Positions 18,931-28,352 of a stretch of 64,000 nt of DNA are shown here, piece after piece. How positions within the stretch are numbered: position 1 is the stretch's first letter; each line of letters begins with the position of its first letter. The notes beneath the pieces were generated by a model. That model ran no database searches and was not told the origin of the DNA. It saw nothing but the letters and a program-made list of their open reading frames with translations. Origin of the DNA: Hoeflea sp. 108 (GTDB lineage Bacteria > Pseudomonadota > Alphaproteobacteria > Rhizobiales > Rhizobiaceae); the NCBI RefSeq assembly GCF_000372965.1, contig NZ_KB890024.1:62001-126000 (forward strand), written 5' to 3'. A program made the position numbers and the translations under genes.

Positions 18931-18980
18931 CCCAAGGACGCACCCGAACGGCGGAAACTGGCAGCGCGCTGCCAGTTTCC
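18931..18980. repeat. CCCAAGGACGCACC repeat copy 2 with a 28-bp perfect palindrome
   Basis: The conserved CCCAAGGACGCACC-N-GAACG stretch is followed by a perfect palindrome at 18953-18980 whose half is GGAAACTGGCAGCG. As RNA it forms a stem of about 12 bp. It starts 30 bases past the epoxide-hydrolase stop and could end that transcript. Confidence 0.65.
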
Positions 18981-19010
18981 CGGCGGCGCGCTGCCCGTCG
19001 TCGTCACGCC

Positions 19011-20132
19011 TCAGCGCAGGCTGGCAAAGAACGCCGCCACGTCTTCCGCCCAGATATCAGGCACTTCCATCGCGGCGAAGTGGCCGCCGCTCGCAAGTTC
19101 CGTCCAGCGCACGATCGTGTTGCCGTCCTCGCCATAGCGGCGGATGGCGACCTCGTCGCGGGCGAAGACGGCAACGCCTGTTGGCACGCCCGAATTCGGC
19201 TTCGGCGACCACGCCTCGGGATCGTGGGCGTTTTCGTAGTAGAGCCGGATCGACGAGGCTGCCGTGCCAGTGAACCAGTAGATCAGCACGTTGGTCAGGA
19301 ACCGGTCGAGCTCGACCGCGTCGGGGCTGTCGCCGAAGCCGGCAAACATGTCGCCCAGCCAGGCGATCAGCCCCGCCGGCGAGTCCGAAATGCCATAGGC
19401 CAGCGTCTGCGGCCGGCTCGACTGCAGCGCGTTGAAGCCGAAGCGCTCGGCCATGAACTGCTGCAGTCGCTGCAGGCGGCTCTTCTCGGCATCGCTGAAC
19501 GTCGCGATCTCGCTCGGCTCGATGGGCCCCAGCGGAATAAAGCCCATCGTCGCCGCATTGACATGCACGCCGATGGCGCGCTCCGGCGCCGCGCGGCCGA
19601 TGGCCGGTGCTATGATCGCGCCCGCATCGCCGCCCTGGACGCCGAAGCGCTGGTAGCCGAGGCGCGACATCAGCTCGAGCATGGCGCCGGCGATGCGGCC
19701 ATCGTTCCAGCCGGTCTCGCGCGTCGGCCCCGAGAAGCCGAAGCCTGGCAGTGACGGGATGACAAGATCGTACCCGGCCTTGGTCAGTGGCCCGATCGCG
19801 CCCAAAAACTCGACGAACGAGCTCGGCCAGCCATGCAGCAGAAGCAACGGCACCGCATCGGCGACGCCCGACTTCACATGCAGGAAATGGATTTTTTGGC
19901 CGTCAATCTCGGTGACGAACTGCGGGTGGCTGTTGATCGCGGCCTCCTCAGCGCGCCAGTCGAAGTCGCTCTTCAGCCGCTCGATCGCGCGGGCGACGAA
20001 AGCGCTTGCCATGCCGTAGCTCCAGCCCGCGCCCGCAACCTCGTTGGCCAGCCGCGTGTTGGCGAGCCGCGCCTGGAGATCGGTCAGCTCGGCTTCGGGA
20101 ATGGCGATCGTGAAGGGAGTGATCTCAGACAT
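19011..20132 (-). CDS. Epoxide hydrolase family protein (EHN plus alpha/beta hydrolase)
   Basis: A 373-residue alpha/beta hydrolase with an N-terminal EHN domain (about 4-105) as in microsomal epoxide hydrolase. It has the HGWPSS oxyanion motif, the nucleophile elbow QGGDAGA with Asp as nucleophile, and a C-terminal SGGHFAAMEVPD carrying the catalytic His. Expected reaction: opening of an epoxide to a diol; substrate unknown. Start ATG 20132 (MSEITPFTIAIPEAE) matches the family; an in-frame ATG at 20162 adds an unlikely tail. No signal peptide. An AraC gene lies upstream on the same strand. Confidence 0.87.
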   Translation of the reverse strand: MSEITPFTIAIPEAELTDLQARLANTRLANEVAGAGWSYGMASAFVARAIERLKSDFDWRAEEAAINSHPQFVTEIDGQKIHFLHVKSGVADAVPLLLLHGWPSSFVEFLGAIGPLTKAGYDLVIPSLPGFGFSGPTRETGWNDGRIAGAMLELMSRLGYQRFGVQGGDAGAIIAPAIGRAAPERAIGVHVNAATMGFIPLGPIEPSEIATFSDAEKSRLQRLQQFMAERFGFNALQSSRPQTLAYGISDSPAGLIAWLGDMFAGFGDSPDAVELDRFLTNVLIYWFTGTAASSIRLYYENAHDPEAWSPKPNSGVPTGVAVFARDEVAIRRYGEDGNTIVRWTELASGGHFAAMEVPDIWAEDVAAFFASLR

Positions 20133-20261
20133 TGCCGCGTGTCCACTTTTGCTCTTGTGCACCGTCCCGTTCGAACATCGTTGCGGAGGTGTGCACGGGG
20201 TTGAAAGTGGATCTTTTCTAGCCGGCGGCAGTGTCCCAGGGATTGAAGATTTCCGACAGTT

Positions 20262-20924
20262 TCAGCGGCGGGCCTGCCCTGGGGTGATGCCCATGATCGC
20301 CTTGAGCGAGCGGATCATGTGCGGCTGGTCGGCAAACCCAAGCGCAAAGGCGACGTCGGCCGCCGGCCGCCCCTGTTGCAGCAGAACAAGCGCCTTCTGG
20401 GCGCGTTCGATCTGCGTGAAGGTCTTGTAGGTGACGCCGGTCGTCTTCAAGAAATGCCGCTGCAGCGTCCGCTCCGACATCGCCATGGGATGCCCCGAGA
20501 CGATCGACGCGACAACCCGGTTGTCCTCGACATTACCGTTGCGCACCAGCTTGCGCACGAAGCCGTCGACTGTATCGAAGGTCGGGATCTCCAGCACGTC
20601 GGAGCCGAGCCGGAAGCGATCCTTGCCGACCAGGTCCAGCACCACGCCCTGATCGCGCATCACCTCGCCCGGCATCAGCGGCATGAAGCTGCTCGGCTTG
20701 AAGCTTATCGCCAGAATCTCGTCGCCGGCGGCATAGTCATGGGTCACCGCGGCCGTGGTCAGCCCGGTGCGCAGCCCAGTCGTCTTGTCGCCGTTCCTGA
20801 AAACGACCACGTCCCAGCAGCCATCAGGCTGCATCCGCATAGAGCCGCCGCTGCCAAACCGGGTCCGCGTCACCGCCTCGACAAAAGGCGACGACCACCC
20901 CTCCAGTGTCACGACCTCATGCAT
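20262..20924 (-). CDS. AraC-family transcriptional regulator
   Basis: A 220-residue regulator: an N-terminal sensing domain (about 1-125, DUF6597-like, with GCWDVVVFRNGDKTTGL) and a C-terminal AraC DNA-binding domain (SERTLQRHFLKTTGVTYKTF and DVAFALGFADQPHMIR). Start ATG 20924 (MHEVVTLEGW) is chosen because sequence further up in the same frame looks non-coding; the ribosome site is weak. It precedes the epoxide hydrolase gene on the same strand by 129 bp and may control it. Confidence 0.82.
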   Translation of the reverse strand: MHEVVTLEGWSSPFVEAVTRTRFGSGGSMRMQPDGCWDVVVFRNGDKTTGLRTGLTTAAVTHDYAAGDEILAISFKPSSFMPLMPGEVMRDQGVVLDLVGKDRFRLGSDVLEIPTFDTVDGFVRKLVRNGNVEDNRVVASIVSGHPMAMSERTLQRHFLKTTGVTYKTFTQIERAQKALVLLQQGRPAADVAFALGFADQPHMIRSLKAIMGITPGQARR

Positions 20925-21150
20925 CTTCGCCGCCAGTCTCCCCGCAAGTGCAGTGTCGCCGCAGTTGCGGGGGGATGCAATGGTGGGGGATGGGAGAGCG
21001 GAAGAGGCCCAAGTCAGGCAGAAAACCTGGAATGGGTGCTTGTCTCTTGCGCAGTGTCTGCAACTGCTTTGTTGCCAGAGCCTCGCTCTAGCAAGCGAAT
21101 CGGCGCTTCGATAGCGGCGAAATAGTTCGGCTTGATCGGTAGCCTGACCC

Positions 21151-21759
21151 TCAGCGTGTGTTTCGCGCAACCATCGCCACAATGGTCTCGAACAGCTCAT
21201 CCTTCGCCTGTTGCGCCGCCAGCTCTCCGGCCGCCGCTGCAGAGGACAGGGCTTCGGCGGCACCCAGCATGGCACGGAGGCCGGCAGCGGATATGGTTCC
21301 GGTGTTGGTGAATGGAGCGAGGGTCAGGCGGCATTTCTCCAGGAAAATCGCCTCGTAGTCGCGTTTGATCCTGGCGAGTTCGGGCGAACCGGCGAGGGCC
21401 GCGCTCACACCCGGTATCTCGTTGCCCTGCTGCAGCACGCAGTCGACATAAGACGAGGCGATCACGGCGGCCTTGCCTTCAAGGGTCGGTTCGCCGGCGG
21501 CGATCGCCGCATCCATCAGCGCGGTCTGGCGCGTGTCGTATTCGATGTAGAGCGCCGCGAGCAGCCCGCTTCGCGTGCTGAAATGGTCGTAGACGACAGG
21601 TTTTGCCACCGCTGCCTGCTCGGCAAGCCGCCCCAGCGTCAGCGCTTCCGTCCCTTCCTGCCGTACAAGTTGCCACGCCACGTCGAGAAGCTGGCGATGC
21701 CTATCCTCGCGCAACAGGCGCTGGCGGGGTCGCGGCGGCGGCGTTTCGCTGATTGACAT
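21151..21759 (-). CDS. TetR/AcrR-family regulator
   Basis: A 202-residue repressor: helix-turn-helix at about 15-62 (LLDVAWQLVRQEGTEALTLG and AAVAKPVVYDHFSTRSGLL) and a TetR_C effector domain. Two in-frame starts exist, 21759 (MSISETPPP) and 21771. The operator occupies 21762-21780 and neither start has a clear ribosome site, so the start is open; 21759 is preferred. It diverges from the NAD(P)H oxidoreductase gene, its likely target. Confidence 0.88.
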   Translation of the reverse strand: MSISETPPPRPRQRLLREDRHRQLLDVAWQLVRQEGTEALTLGRLAEQAAVAKPVVYDHFSTRSGLLAALYIEYDTRQTALMDAAIAAGEPTLEGKAAVIASSYVDCVLQQGNEIPGVSAALAGSPELARIKRDYEAIFLEKCRLTLAPFTNTGTISAAGLRAMLGAAEALSSAAAAGELAAQQAKDELFETIVAMVARNTR

Positions 21760-21761
21760 GT

Positions 21762-21808
21762 TATATACCATTCGTATATTACTAAAAGTAGCTTACGAAA
21801 AGTATATA
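21762..21808. promoter_or_regulatory. Two inverted copies of TATATAC-N2-TTCGTA between tetR and oxidoreductase genes
   Basis: TATATACCATTCGTA at 21762-21776 on the plus strand and the same motif, with one pair of variable bases, on the minus strand at 21808-21794. The first copy also forms its own dyad ATATAC-N5-GTATAT. It touches the regulator's start, so autorepression is likely. Confidence 0.65.
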
Positions 21809-21850
21809 GTCTCGTCTCGCCATCCACAACACCCAGCCGGAGTTTCCGAC

Positions 21851-22456
21851 ATGCACGCCCTCATCGTTGTCGCGCATCCCGATCCCAACTCGTTCAGCCA
21901 CAGCATCGCTGCCGAGATCGCCGAGGGGCTGGCGCTGTCCGATCCCGGCAACACCTTCGAGATCGCCGACATTGCCGCCGAGGCCTTCGATCCGAGATTT
22001 ACCGCCACCGATCTCGCCGTTCACCGCAGGGAAGTGCCGCCTTCGGCCGATGTCGCAGCCGAGCAGGCGCGGATCGACCGCGCCGACACGCTGGTGCTGG
22101 TCTACCCCGTCTACTGGTGGTCAATGCCGGCTTTGCTCAAGGGCTGGATCGACCGGGTCTTCGCCAATGGCTGGGCCTATGATGAAGGTCCAGATACCAA
22201 GCTGGTGAAGCGGCTTCGTCACCTCAGGGTTCATCTTGTCGCCATAGGCGGGGCCGGCATGCGCACCTATGCGCGGCACGGCTATTTCGGCGCCATGAAG
22301 ACACAGATCGACCATGGCATCTTCGACTATGTCGGCACCGAGGTCGCGACCTCCGAGCTCTTGCTTGAAGGCGAGAGCCCGCAGGCCCGCCTTGACACGG
22401 CGCGAGCCATCGGTCGCAATCTTTTCAAGCAGCCGCAGGCCGCCAGGGCGGCGTGA
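21851..22456 (+). CDS. NAD(P)H oxidoreductase, flavodoxin-fold (MdaB/KefF/NQO1 type)
   Basis: A 201-residue FMN/FAD-dependent quinone reductase family protein. Markers are ALIVVAHPDPNSFSHSI at the N-terminus, the YPVYWWSMPALLKGWIDRVF motif and WAYDEG. It likely performs two-electron reduction of quinones or similar electrophiles in the cytosol. Start ATG 21851 (MHALIVV) is the family start; the frame is open to 21758 across the operator. Under the divergent TetR regulator it is probably induced by an electrophile. Confidence 0.88.
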   Translation: MHALIVVAHPDPNSFSHSIAAEIAEGLALSDPGNTFEIADIAAEAFDPRFTATDLAVHRREVPPSADVAAEQARIDRADTLVLVYPVYWWSMPALLKGWIDRVFANGWAYDEGPDTKLVKRLRHLRVHLVAIGGAGMRTYARHGYFGAMKTQIDHGIFDYVGTEVATSELLLEGESPQARLDTARAIGRNLFKQPQAARAA

Positions 22457-22501
22457 CCGCCCGGAGCTACAAAAGGCGCGTCGCCCGCGCGGCGCGCCAG
22501 C

Positions 22502-22900
22502 CTAGACGGCTTGGTTGAACACCGCCTCGATGTGATGCCCGTCGGGGTCGACCACGAAGGCGGCAAAATAGTTCGGGCCATAATGCGCGCGCAGCCCGGG
22601 GCCGCCATTGTCTCTGCCGCCATGGGCGAGCGCTGCCGCGTGGAATGCCGCAACTGCCTGCCGGTCGGGTGCTGCGAAGGCAAGGTGAAAACCCGGGCCG
22701 GGCGGGCGCTGGCCCTTGCGGCGTAGTTTGATCGCCAGCTTGTCGCCGCCGCCAGCGACGCCATAGCCGACGGCCTGGTCGTCAGCTCCGGACGCGAGGT
22801 CTTCCCAGACCCTGACATAGCCGAGTGGGGCAAGTGCTGCGTCGTAGAAGGCAGCGGCGCGGTCGATGTCGGAAACGCCTAGCGAGAGGTGGTGCAGCAT
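22502..22900 (-). CDS. VOC-family (glyoxalase/bleomycin-resistance fold) protein
   Basis: A 132-residue VOC-fold protein: LHHLSLGVSDIDRAAAFYDA opens the first beta-alpha-beta unit and YFAAFVVDPDGHHIEAVF closes the second, with metal-ligand His and Glu candidates (His3, Glu near 127). Members include glyoxalases, dioxygenases and resistance proteins; the reaction is not assignable. It follows mutS on the same strand with a 29-bp gap and may be read through from it. Confidence 0.85.
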   Translation of the reverse strand: MLHHLSLGVSDIDRAAAFYDAALAPLGYVRVWEDLASGADDQAVGYGVAGGGDKLAIKLRRKGQRPPGPGFHLAFAAPDRQAVAAFHAAALAHGGRDNGGPGLRAHYGPNYFAAFVVDPDGHHIEAVFNQAV

Positions 22901-22929
22901 GCCGGTCTCCGATCCTTGCCTCTGCGCCC

Positions 22930-25686
22930 CTAGTTCCCCGCCAGCCCCTTCAGGCGGTACAGCGCATCCAGCGCCTCGCGCGGGGTCATTTCGTCCGGGC
23001 TTAGCCCCTTGAGCGCCTCGCTCAGAGCATCGTTGGCGACGGGTTTGGCCGCTTCACGCTTCACCGCCACCGAAAACAGCGGCAGGTCGTCGACAAGGCG
23101 GTCGGCCTTGCCAGACGTCTCGCTTTCCTCGAGCTGGTGCAGCACCTCCTTGGCGCGCGCCACGACCGCGTCGGGCAGGCCGGCGAGGCGGGCCACCTGC
23201 ACGCCGTAGGAGCGATCGGCGGCACCCTTGCCGACCTCGTGCAGGAACACAACTTCGCCTTCCCACTCCTTCACCCGCATCGTCACATTGTGCAGGCGGC
23301 CGAGTTTTCCGGAAAGCGCAGTCAGCTCGTGGAAATGGGTGGCGAAAATGGCGCGGCAGCGATTCTTCTCATGCAGGTATTCGACCGCTGCCCAGGCGAT
23401 CGACAGGCCGTCGAAGGTGGCGGTGCCGCGACCGATCTCGTCAAGGATGACCAGCGTGCGTTCGCTCGCCTGGTTGAGGATCGCTGCCGTCTCCACCATC
23501 TCGACCATGAAGGTCGAGCGCCCGCGCGCCAGATCGTCGGAGGCGCCGACGCGGGAGAACAGCCGGTCGACGACGCCGATATGAGCGCGCTCGGCCGGCA
23601 CGAAGGACCCCATCTGGGCGAGAATGGCGATCAGCGCGTTCTGGCGCAGGAAGGTCGACTTACCGCCCATGTTCGGGCCGGTCAAAAGCCAGATGGCGCC
23701 GTTCCTGTCGTTGCCGTCGGGCGACAGCATGCAGTCATTGGCGACGAAGGGGGCTGCCGCCTCGCGGCGCAGCGACTGCTCCACCACGGGGTGGCGCCCG
23801 CCCAGGATATCGAAGGCGAGGCTGGCGTCGACGTCGGGCCGGCACCAGGCCTCGTTCTGGGCAAGCGCTGCCAATGCGACGGAGACGTCGAGCACCGACA
23901 ATGCGTCCGCGCCCGCGCGGATCGCCTGGGCGTGGGTTACGGCCTCGCCCACGAGTTGATCGAAGGCGGCGAGTTCGATGGTCAGCGCCCGGTCGGCGGC
24001 GTTGGCGATCTTGGTTTCCAGCCCGGCGAGCTCGGTGGTGGTGAAACGCATTGCGCTCGCCATGGTCTGGCGGTGGATGAAGCGCGCCTTGGCCTCGTCG
24101 GTGCCGTTCAGCGCCTGCTGGTTGTTCGCCGTCACCTCGATGTAATAACCGAGCACGTTGTTGTGGCGGATCTTGAGCGAGCGGATGCCCGTCTCCTCGA
24201 TCAGGTCGCGCTCCATGCCGGCGATCACCCGGCGCGACTGGTCGCGCAGCGCCCGCATCTCGTCGAGTTCGGCATGGTAGCCGGCGCGGACAAAACCGCC
24301 GTCGCGCTTGAGCAGCGGCAGCTCTTCGCCGAGTGCTGTGTCGAGATGGTCGGCGAACTCGATGGGCAGCGCCGAGATCGCCGCCATCGCCTTTTGCAGC
24401 TCCGCCGGCAGCGGTGCGGTTCCAAACAGCCCGGCAATGGTGCGCGCCGCCGAGAATCCCGAACGCAGCGCGCCGAGATCGCGCGGCCCGCCGCGGTTGA
24501 GCGCGAGCCTCGACAGGGCGCGCGGCATGTCGGCGACGCCCTTGAGGCTGAGCCGCAGCGCCTCGCTGAGCCTGGTCTCGCCCATGAAGAACGACACCGC
24601 GTCCAACCTGGCGCCGATCGCCTCGGGGGCGGTCAGGGGCGACATCAGCCGGTCGGCCAGAAGCCGTGCGCCGCCGCCGGTCACCGTGCGGTCGATGGCG
24701 CGGAACAAAGAGCCGTCGCGATTGCCCGACAGCGTGCGCAAAAGTTCGAGATTGGCGCGCGTCGCCGGATCGATGAACAGCGTCGTGCCCGCCTGCTCGC
24801 GCTCGGGCCGCGACAGCGGCGGCCGCTCGGCCTTCTGGGTCTTTTCGACATAGGCGATGACGCCAGAGATCGCCGACAGTTCTGCGCGCGAAAACGCGCC
24901 GAAACTGTCGGGCGTCGCCACGTCGTAGAAACGCGCGATGCGGCCCGGCGCCGAGGTGGAATCGAACAGGCTCGGCGGCTGCGGGTTGACGATGCGGCCG
25001 ACCAGATCGAAGCTGGGCCTGAGCTCTTCGTCATGGAACGCAGGTTCGGCGACGATCAGCTCGCGCGGATCGATGCGGAAGATGTCGGCCGCAAGCCGCT
25101 CCGGCGTCGTCTCGGCGACGCGGAACACACCGGTGGAGATCTCGATCCAGGCGAGCGCCAGGCTTGCCTCGCCCGAACCCTTGACCCGCCCCAGTGCCAT
25201 CAGGAAGCTCGATTCCTGCGGCGCAAGCAGCTTGTCCTCGGTGATCGTGCCTGGCGTCACCAACCGCACCACGTCGCGCTTTACGACAGACTTCGAGCCG
25301 CGCTTCTTGGCCTCGGCCGGATCCTCGATCTGTTCGCACACGGCAACGCGATAGCCTTGGCCGATCAGCTTCTGCAGGTAGTCGTCCGCCGCATGGATCG
25401 GCACCCCGCACATCGGGATGTCCTGCCCCTGGTGTTTGCCGCGCTTGGTCAGAACGATGCCGAGCGCCCGGCTCGCCTTCTCGGCGTCGTCGAAGAACAG
25501 CTCGTAGAAATCGCCCATGCGGTAGAACAAGAGCGAATCCGGATTCGCCGCCTTGATCTCGATATACTGTTCCATCATCGGCGTCGGCGCGGCATGCACC
25601 GGGGCGTCGGCCCTGGCTTCCGTGCCTGCTTCACCCCGGGTTTCCCCAATGTCAGCTTCCGCAGCGATGGTCGGTCGGTCGTTCAC
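22930..25686 (-). CDS. mutS: DNA mismatch repair protein MutS
   Basis: A 918-residue mismatch sensor that recruits MutL. All domains are present: mismatch-binding domain with the Phe-x-Glu wedge (DFYELFF, about residue 61), connector, core and clamp, then the ATPase with Walker A GPNMGGKST, Walker B LVILDEIGRGT and a C-terminal tail ending DEMTPREALDALYRLK. An extra N-terminal stretch of about 35 residues before PMMEQYIEIK is common in alphaproteobacteria. It diverges from the malic enzyme gene with 121 bp between, an arrangement known in rhizobia. Confidence 0.98.
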   Translation of the reverse strand: MNDRPTIAAEADIGETRGEAGTEARADAPVHAAPTPMMEQYIEIKAANPDSLLFYRMGDFYELFFDDAEKASRALGIVLTKRGKHQGQDIPMCGVPIHAADDYLQKLIGQGYRVAVCEQIEDPAEAKKRGSKSVVKRDVVRLVTPGTITEDKLLAPQESSFLMALGRVKGSGEASLALAWIEISTGVFRVAETTPERLAADIFRIDPRELIVAEPAFHDEELRPSFDLVGRIVNPQPPSLFDSTSAPGRIARFYDVATPDSFGAFSRAELSAISGVIAYVEKTQKAERPPLSRPEREQAGTTLFIDPATRANLELLRTLSGNRDGSLFRAIDRTVTGGGARLLADRLMSPLTAPEAIGARLDAVSFFMGETRLSEALRLSLKGVADMPRALSRLALNRGGPRDLGALRSGFSAARTIAGLFGTAPLPAELQKAMAAISALPIEFADHLDTALGEELPLLKRDGGFVRAGYHAELDEMRALRDQSRRVIAGMERDLIEETGIRSLKIRHNNVLGYYIEVTANNQQALNGTDEAKARFIHRQTMASAMRFTTTELAGLETKIANAADRALTIELAAFDQLVGEAVTHAQAIRAGADALSVLDVSVALAALAQNEAWCRPDVDASLAFDILGGRHPVVEQSLRREAAAPFVANDCMLSPDGNDRNGAIWLLTGPNMGGKSTFLRQNALIAILAQMGSFVPAERAHIGVVDRLFSRVGASDDLARGRSTFMVEMVETAAILNQASERTLVILDEIGRGTATFDGLSIAWAAVEYLHEKNRCRAIFATHFHELTALSGKLGRLHNVTMRVKEWEGEVVFLHEVGKGAADRSYGVQVARLAGLPDAVVARAKEVLHQLEESETSGKADRLVDDLPLFSVAVKREAAKPVANDALSEALKGLSPDEMTPREALDALYRLKGLAGN

Positions 25687-25807
25687 GCCTGGCCCTTCGA
25701 AAAAAGCAAATACACCGCTGTGCTTGGCGGTTTACAGCGCCGATGTGTAGCCTTAATCCGGAACGCTCCACAAAAAGAATATTTCAAGGGTAGGGACGCT
25801 TCCAGCC

Positions 25808-28096
25808 ATGGCATCGAACAAGAAAACCGACAACACCGGCCCCTCGGTCAGCTCCGAGGAAGCGCTCGAGTTCCACGCCATGGGCCGGCCCGGCAAGCTG
25901 GAGGTCGTGCCGACCAAGCCGATGGCCACACAGCGTGACCTCAGCCTCGCCTATTCGCCCGGCGTCGCCGTGCCAGTGAAGGCCATCGCCGAGGATCCCT
26001 CGCGCGCCTTCGACTACACCACCAGGGGCAACATGGTCGCCGTCATTTCCAACGGCACCGCCATCCTCGGCCTCGGCAATCTCGGCGCGCTCGCCTCCAA
26101 GCCGGTCATGGAAGGCAAGTCGGTGCTGTTCAAGCGCTTCGCCGACGTCGATTCCATCGATCTCGAGGTCGACACCGAGGACGCCGACGAATTCATCAAC
26201 TGCGTGCGTTTCCTCGGGCCGTCCTTCGGCGGCATCAATCTCGAGGACATCAAGGCGCCCGAATGCTTCATCATCGAGCAGAAGCTGCGCGAGCTGATGG
26301 ACATCCCCGTCTTCCATGACGACCAGCATGGCACCGCCATCATCGCCGCCGCCGGCCTCATCAACGCGCTTGCCATTACCGGCCGCGACATGGCGACGAC
26401 GAAGCTCGTCTGCAACGGCGCCGGTGCCGCCGGCATCGCCTGCATCGAGCTGGTCAAGGCCATGGGCTTCGCCCCCGACAACGTCATCCTGTGCGACACC
26501 AAGGGCGTCGTCTACCAGGGCCGCACCGAGGGCATGAACCAGTGGAAGTCGGCGCATGCCGCCAAGACCGAGGCGCGCAGCCTCGCCGACGCGCTCGACG
26601 GCGCCGACGTCTTCTTCGGCCTCTCGGCCAAGGGCGCGCTGACCACCGCCATGGTCCAGTCCATGGCCAAGAACCCGATCATCTTCGCCATGGCCAATCC
26701 CGATCCGGAGATCACGCCCGAGGAAGTGGCCGAGATCCGCACTGACGCCATCATGGCCACCGGCCGTTCGGACTATCCGAACCAGGTCAACAACGTGCTC
26801 GGCTTTCCCTACATCTTCCGCGGCGCGCTCGATGTCCGCGCCACCACCATCAACGATGACATGAAGGTCGCCGCCGCCACCGCCCTTGCCGAGCTCGCCC
26901 GCCAGGACGTTCCCGACGACGTCGCCGCCGCCTACCAGGGCAACCGGCCGAAATTCGGCCCGAACTACATCATCCCGGTGCCGTTCGACCCGCGCCTGAT
27001 CTCGGCGATCCCGGTGGCCGTCGCCCGCGCCGCCATGGACTCGGGCGTCGCCCGCAAGCCGATCCTCGACCTCGATAAATACGCCAACGAACTCTCGGCC
27101 CGCCGCGACCCCATCGCCTCCACGCTCCAGCGCATCTACGACCGTGTCCGGCGCCAGCCCAAACGCATCGTCTTCACCGAGGGTGAGGAAGAGCAGGTCA
27201 TGCGCGCCGCCGTCTCTTATGTGAACCAGAAGCTTGGCACCGCCATCCTTCTCGGCCGCGACGACGTCATCAAGGAAAACGCCCGCCATGCCGGCATCGA
27301 CCTGAACAAGGCGGGCCTCGAGATCATCAACGCGCGCCTGTCGCGCCGCAACGCTCTTTATGCCGACTATCTGTACGAACGCATGCAGCGCAAGGGCTTC
27401 CTGCTGCGCGATTGCCAGCGTCTGATCAACAACGACCGCAACCATTTTGCCGCCTGCATGGTGGCGCTCGGCGATGCCGACGGCATGGTCTCTGGCGTCA
27501 CCCGCAACTACTCGACCGTGCTGGAGGATGTCCGCCGCGTCATCGACGCCAAGCCCGGCCACCGCGTCATCGGTGTCTCCATCGTGCTCGCCCGCGGCCG
27601 CAACGTCATCGTCGCCGACACGGCGGTCCACGACATGCCGAACGCCGAGCAGATCGCCGACATCGCCGAGGAGGCCGCCGGCTACGCCCGCAAGATGGGC
27701 TATGAGCCGCGCGTCGCCATGCTCGCCTATTCGACCTTCGGCCACCCGGCCGGCGAGCGCTCGGAACGTGTCCAGGAAGCGGTCAAGATCCTCGACAAGC
27801 GCCGCGTCGACTTCGAATATGACGGCGAAATGGCCGCCGACGTCGCTCTCAACCATCGCCTAATGCAGCAGCAGTACCCCTTCTGCCGCCTCACCGGTGC
27901 CGCCAACGTGCTGGTCATGCCGGCCTACCACTCGGCCTCGATCTCGACCAAGATGCTGCAGGAACTCGGCGGCTCCACCGTCATCGGCCCGCTTCTTGTC
28001 GGCCTCAACAAACCGGTCCAGGTCGTCCCGCTCAACGCCAAGGATAGCGACATCGTCAACATGGCGGCAATCGCGGCGTACAACGCGGGGGCTTGA
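25808..28096 (+). CDS. maeB: NADP-dependent malic enzyme with C-terminal phosphotransacetylase-like domain
   Basis: A 762-residue cytosolic enzyme that decarboxylates malate to pyruvate with NADP reduction. The malic N-terminal domain has the catalytic Tyr region DLSLAYSPGVAVPV and Lys in VMEGKSVLFKRF; the NAD(P) domain has VCNGAGAAGIACIEL. From about residue 430 a phosphate acetyltransferase-like domain follows (RIVFTEGEEEQVMRAA), regulatory in known homologues (rhizobial tme, E. coli MaeB). Start ATG 25808 is close to the -10-like AT-rich stretch upstream. Tme versus Dme (NAD type) cannot be told with certainty by eye. Confidence 0.95.
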   Translation: MASNKKTDNTGPSVSSEEALEFHAMGRPGKLEVVPTKPMATQRDLSLAYSPGVAVPVKAIAEDPSRAFDYTTRGNMVAVISNGTAILGLGNLGALASKPVMEGKSVLFKRFADVDSIDLEVDTEDADEFINCVRFLGPSFGGINLEDIKAPECFIIEQKLRELMDIPVFHDDQHGTAIIAAAGLINALAITGRDMATTKLVCNGAGAAGIACIELVKAMGFAPDNVILCDTKGVVYQGRTEGMNQWKSAHAAKTEARSLADALDGADVFFGLSAKGALTTAMVQSMAKNPIIFAMANPDPEITPEEVAEIRTDAIMATGRSDYPNQVNNVLGFPYIFRGALDVRATTINDDMKVAAATALAELARQDVPDDVAAAYQGNRPKFGPNYIIPVPFDPRLISAIPVAVARAAMDSGVARKPILDLDKYANELSARRDPIASTLQRIYDRVRRQPKRIVFTEGEEEQVMRAAVSYVNQKLGTAILLGRDDVIKENARHAGIDLNKAGLEIINARLSRRNALYADYLYERMQRKGFLLRDCQRLINNDRNHFAACMVALGDADGMVSGVTRNYSTVLEDVRRVIDAKPGHRVIGVSIVLARGRNVIVADTAVHDMPNAEQIADIAEEAAGYARKMGYEPRVAMLAYSTFGHPAGERSERVQEAVKILDKRRVDFEYDGEMAADVALNHRLMQQQYPFCRLTGAANVLVMPAYHSASISTKMLQELGGSTVIGPLLVGLNKPVQVVPLNAKDSDIVNMAAIAAYNAGA

Positions 28097-28114
28097 GGGC
28101 TAGGTAACCTGTTG

Positions 28115-28149
28115 CCCGGGGAGGTTCCGGCCGAAGGTTCCTCTCCGGG
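28115..28149 (+). terminator. Hairpin after the malic enzyme gene
   Basis: CCCGGGGAGG and CCTCTCCGGG pair at 9 of 10 positions around a 15-nt loop, 18 bases past the stop. No U-run. Confidence 0.5.
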
Positions 28150-28352
28150 TACTACGGCCCGGATACGCTGGACGATGCGCCGGTGGGGCAGGGTCGCCGC
28201 GGAAGGGAACGGACGGCGACAGAAATCGCCGGCGGAGCGCGGGTTCGCGCCCCGCTACCCGGATTTTTCATCACAAGGGCCAGACCGCAGACGGGGGGTG
28301 GCAATGGAGGAGTGTGAAATGTTGGAAGGTCGCATTTCTTTGCGCCCCTCCC

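Larger units (their letters stand above)
18647..19010. other. Intergenic region between lactonase and epoxide hydrolase genes
   Basis: 364 bases with no convincing gene. It contains the operator and half-site at 18801-18856, the second CCCAAGGACGCACC repeat (18931-18950) and a long palindrome (18953-18980). Short ORFs crossing it have no ribosome site or recognisable product. Confidence 0.6.

Noticed and set aside
18861..19754. Plus-strand ORFs across 18.8-19.7 kb
   Set aside because: They overlap the epoxide hydrolase gene antisense and read Arg/Ala-rich text without motifs.
23137..25938. Open frame of 933 codons on the plus strand
   Set aside because: Antisense to mutS, rich in His, Arg and Gly as expected of a high-GC shadow frame, with no recognisable domain.
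25784..27856. Open frame of 690 codons on the minus strand
   Set aside because: Antisense to the malic enzyme gene; composition is that of a reverse-strand shadow.
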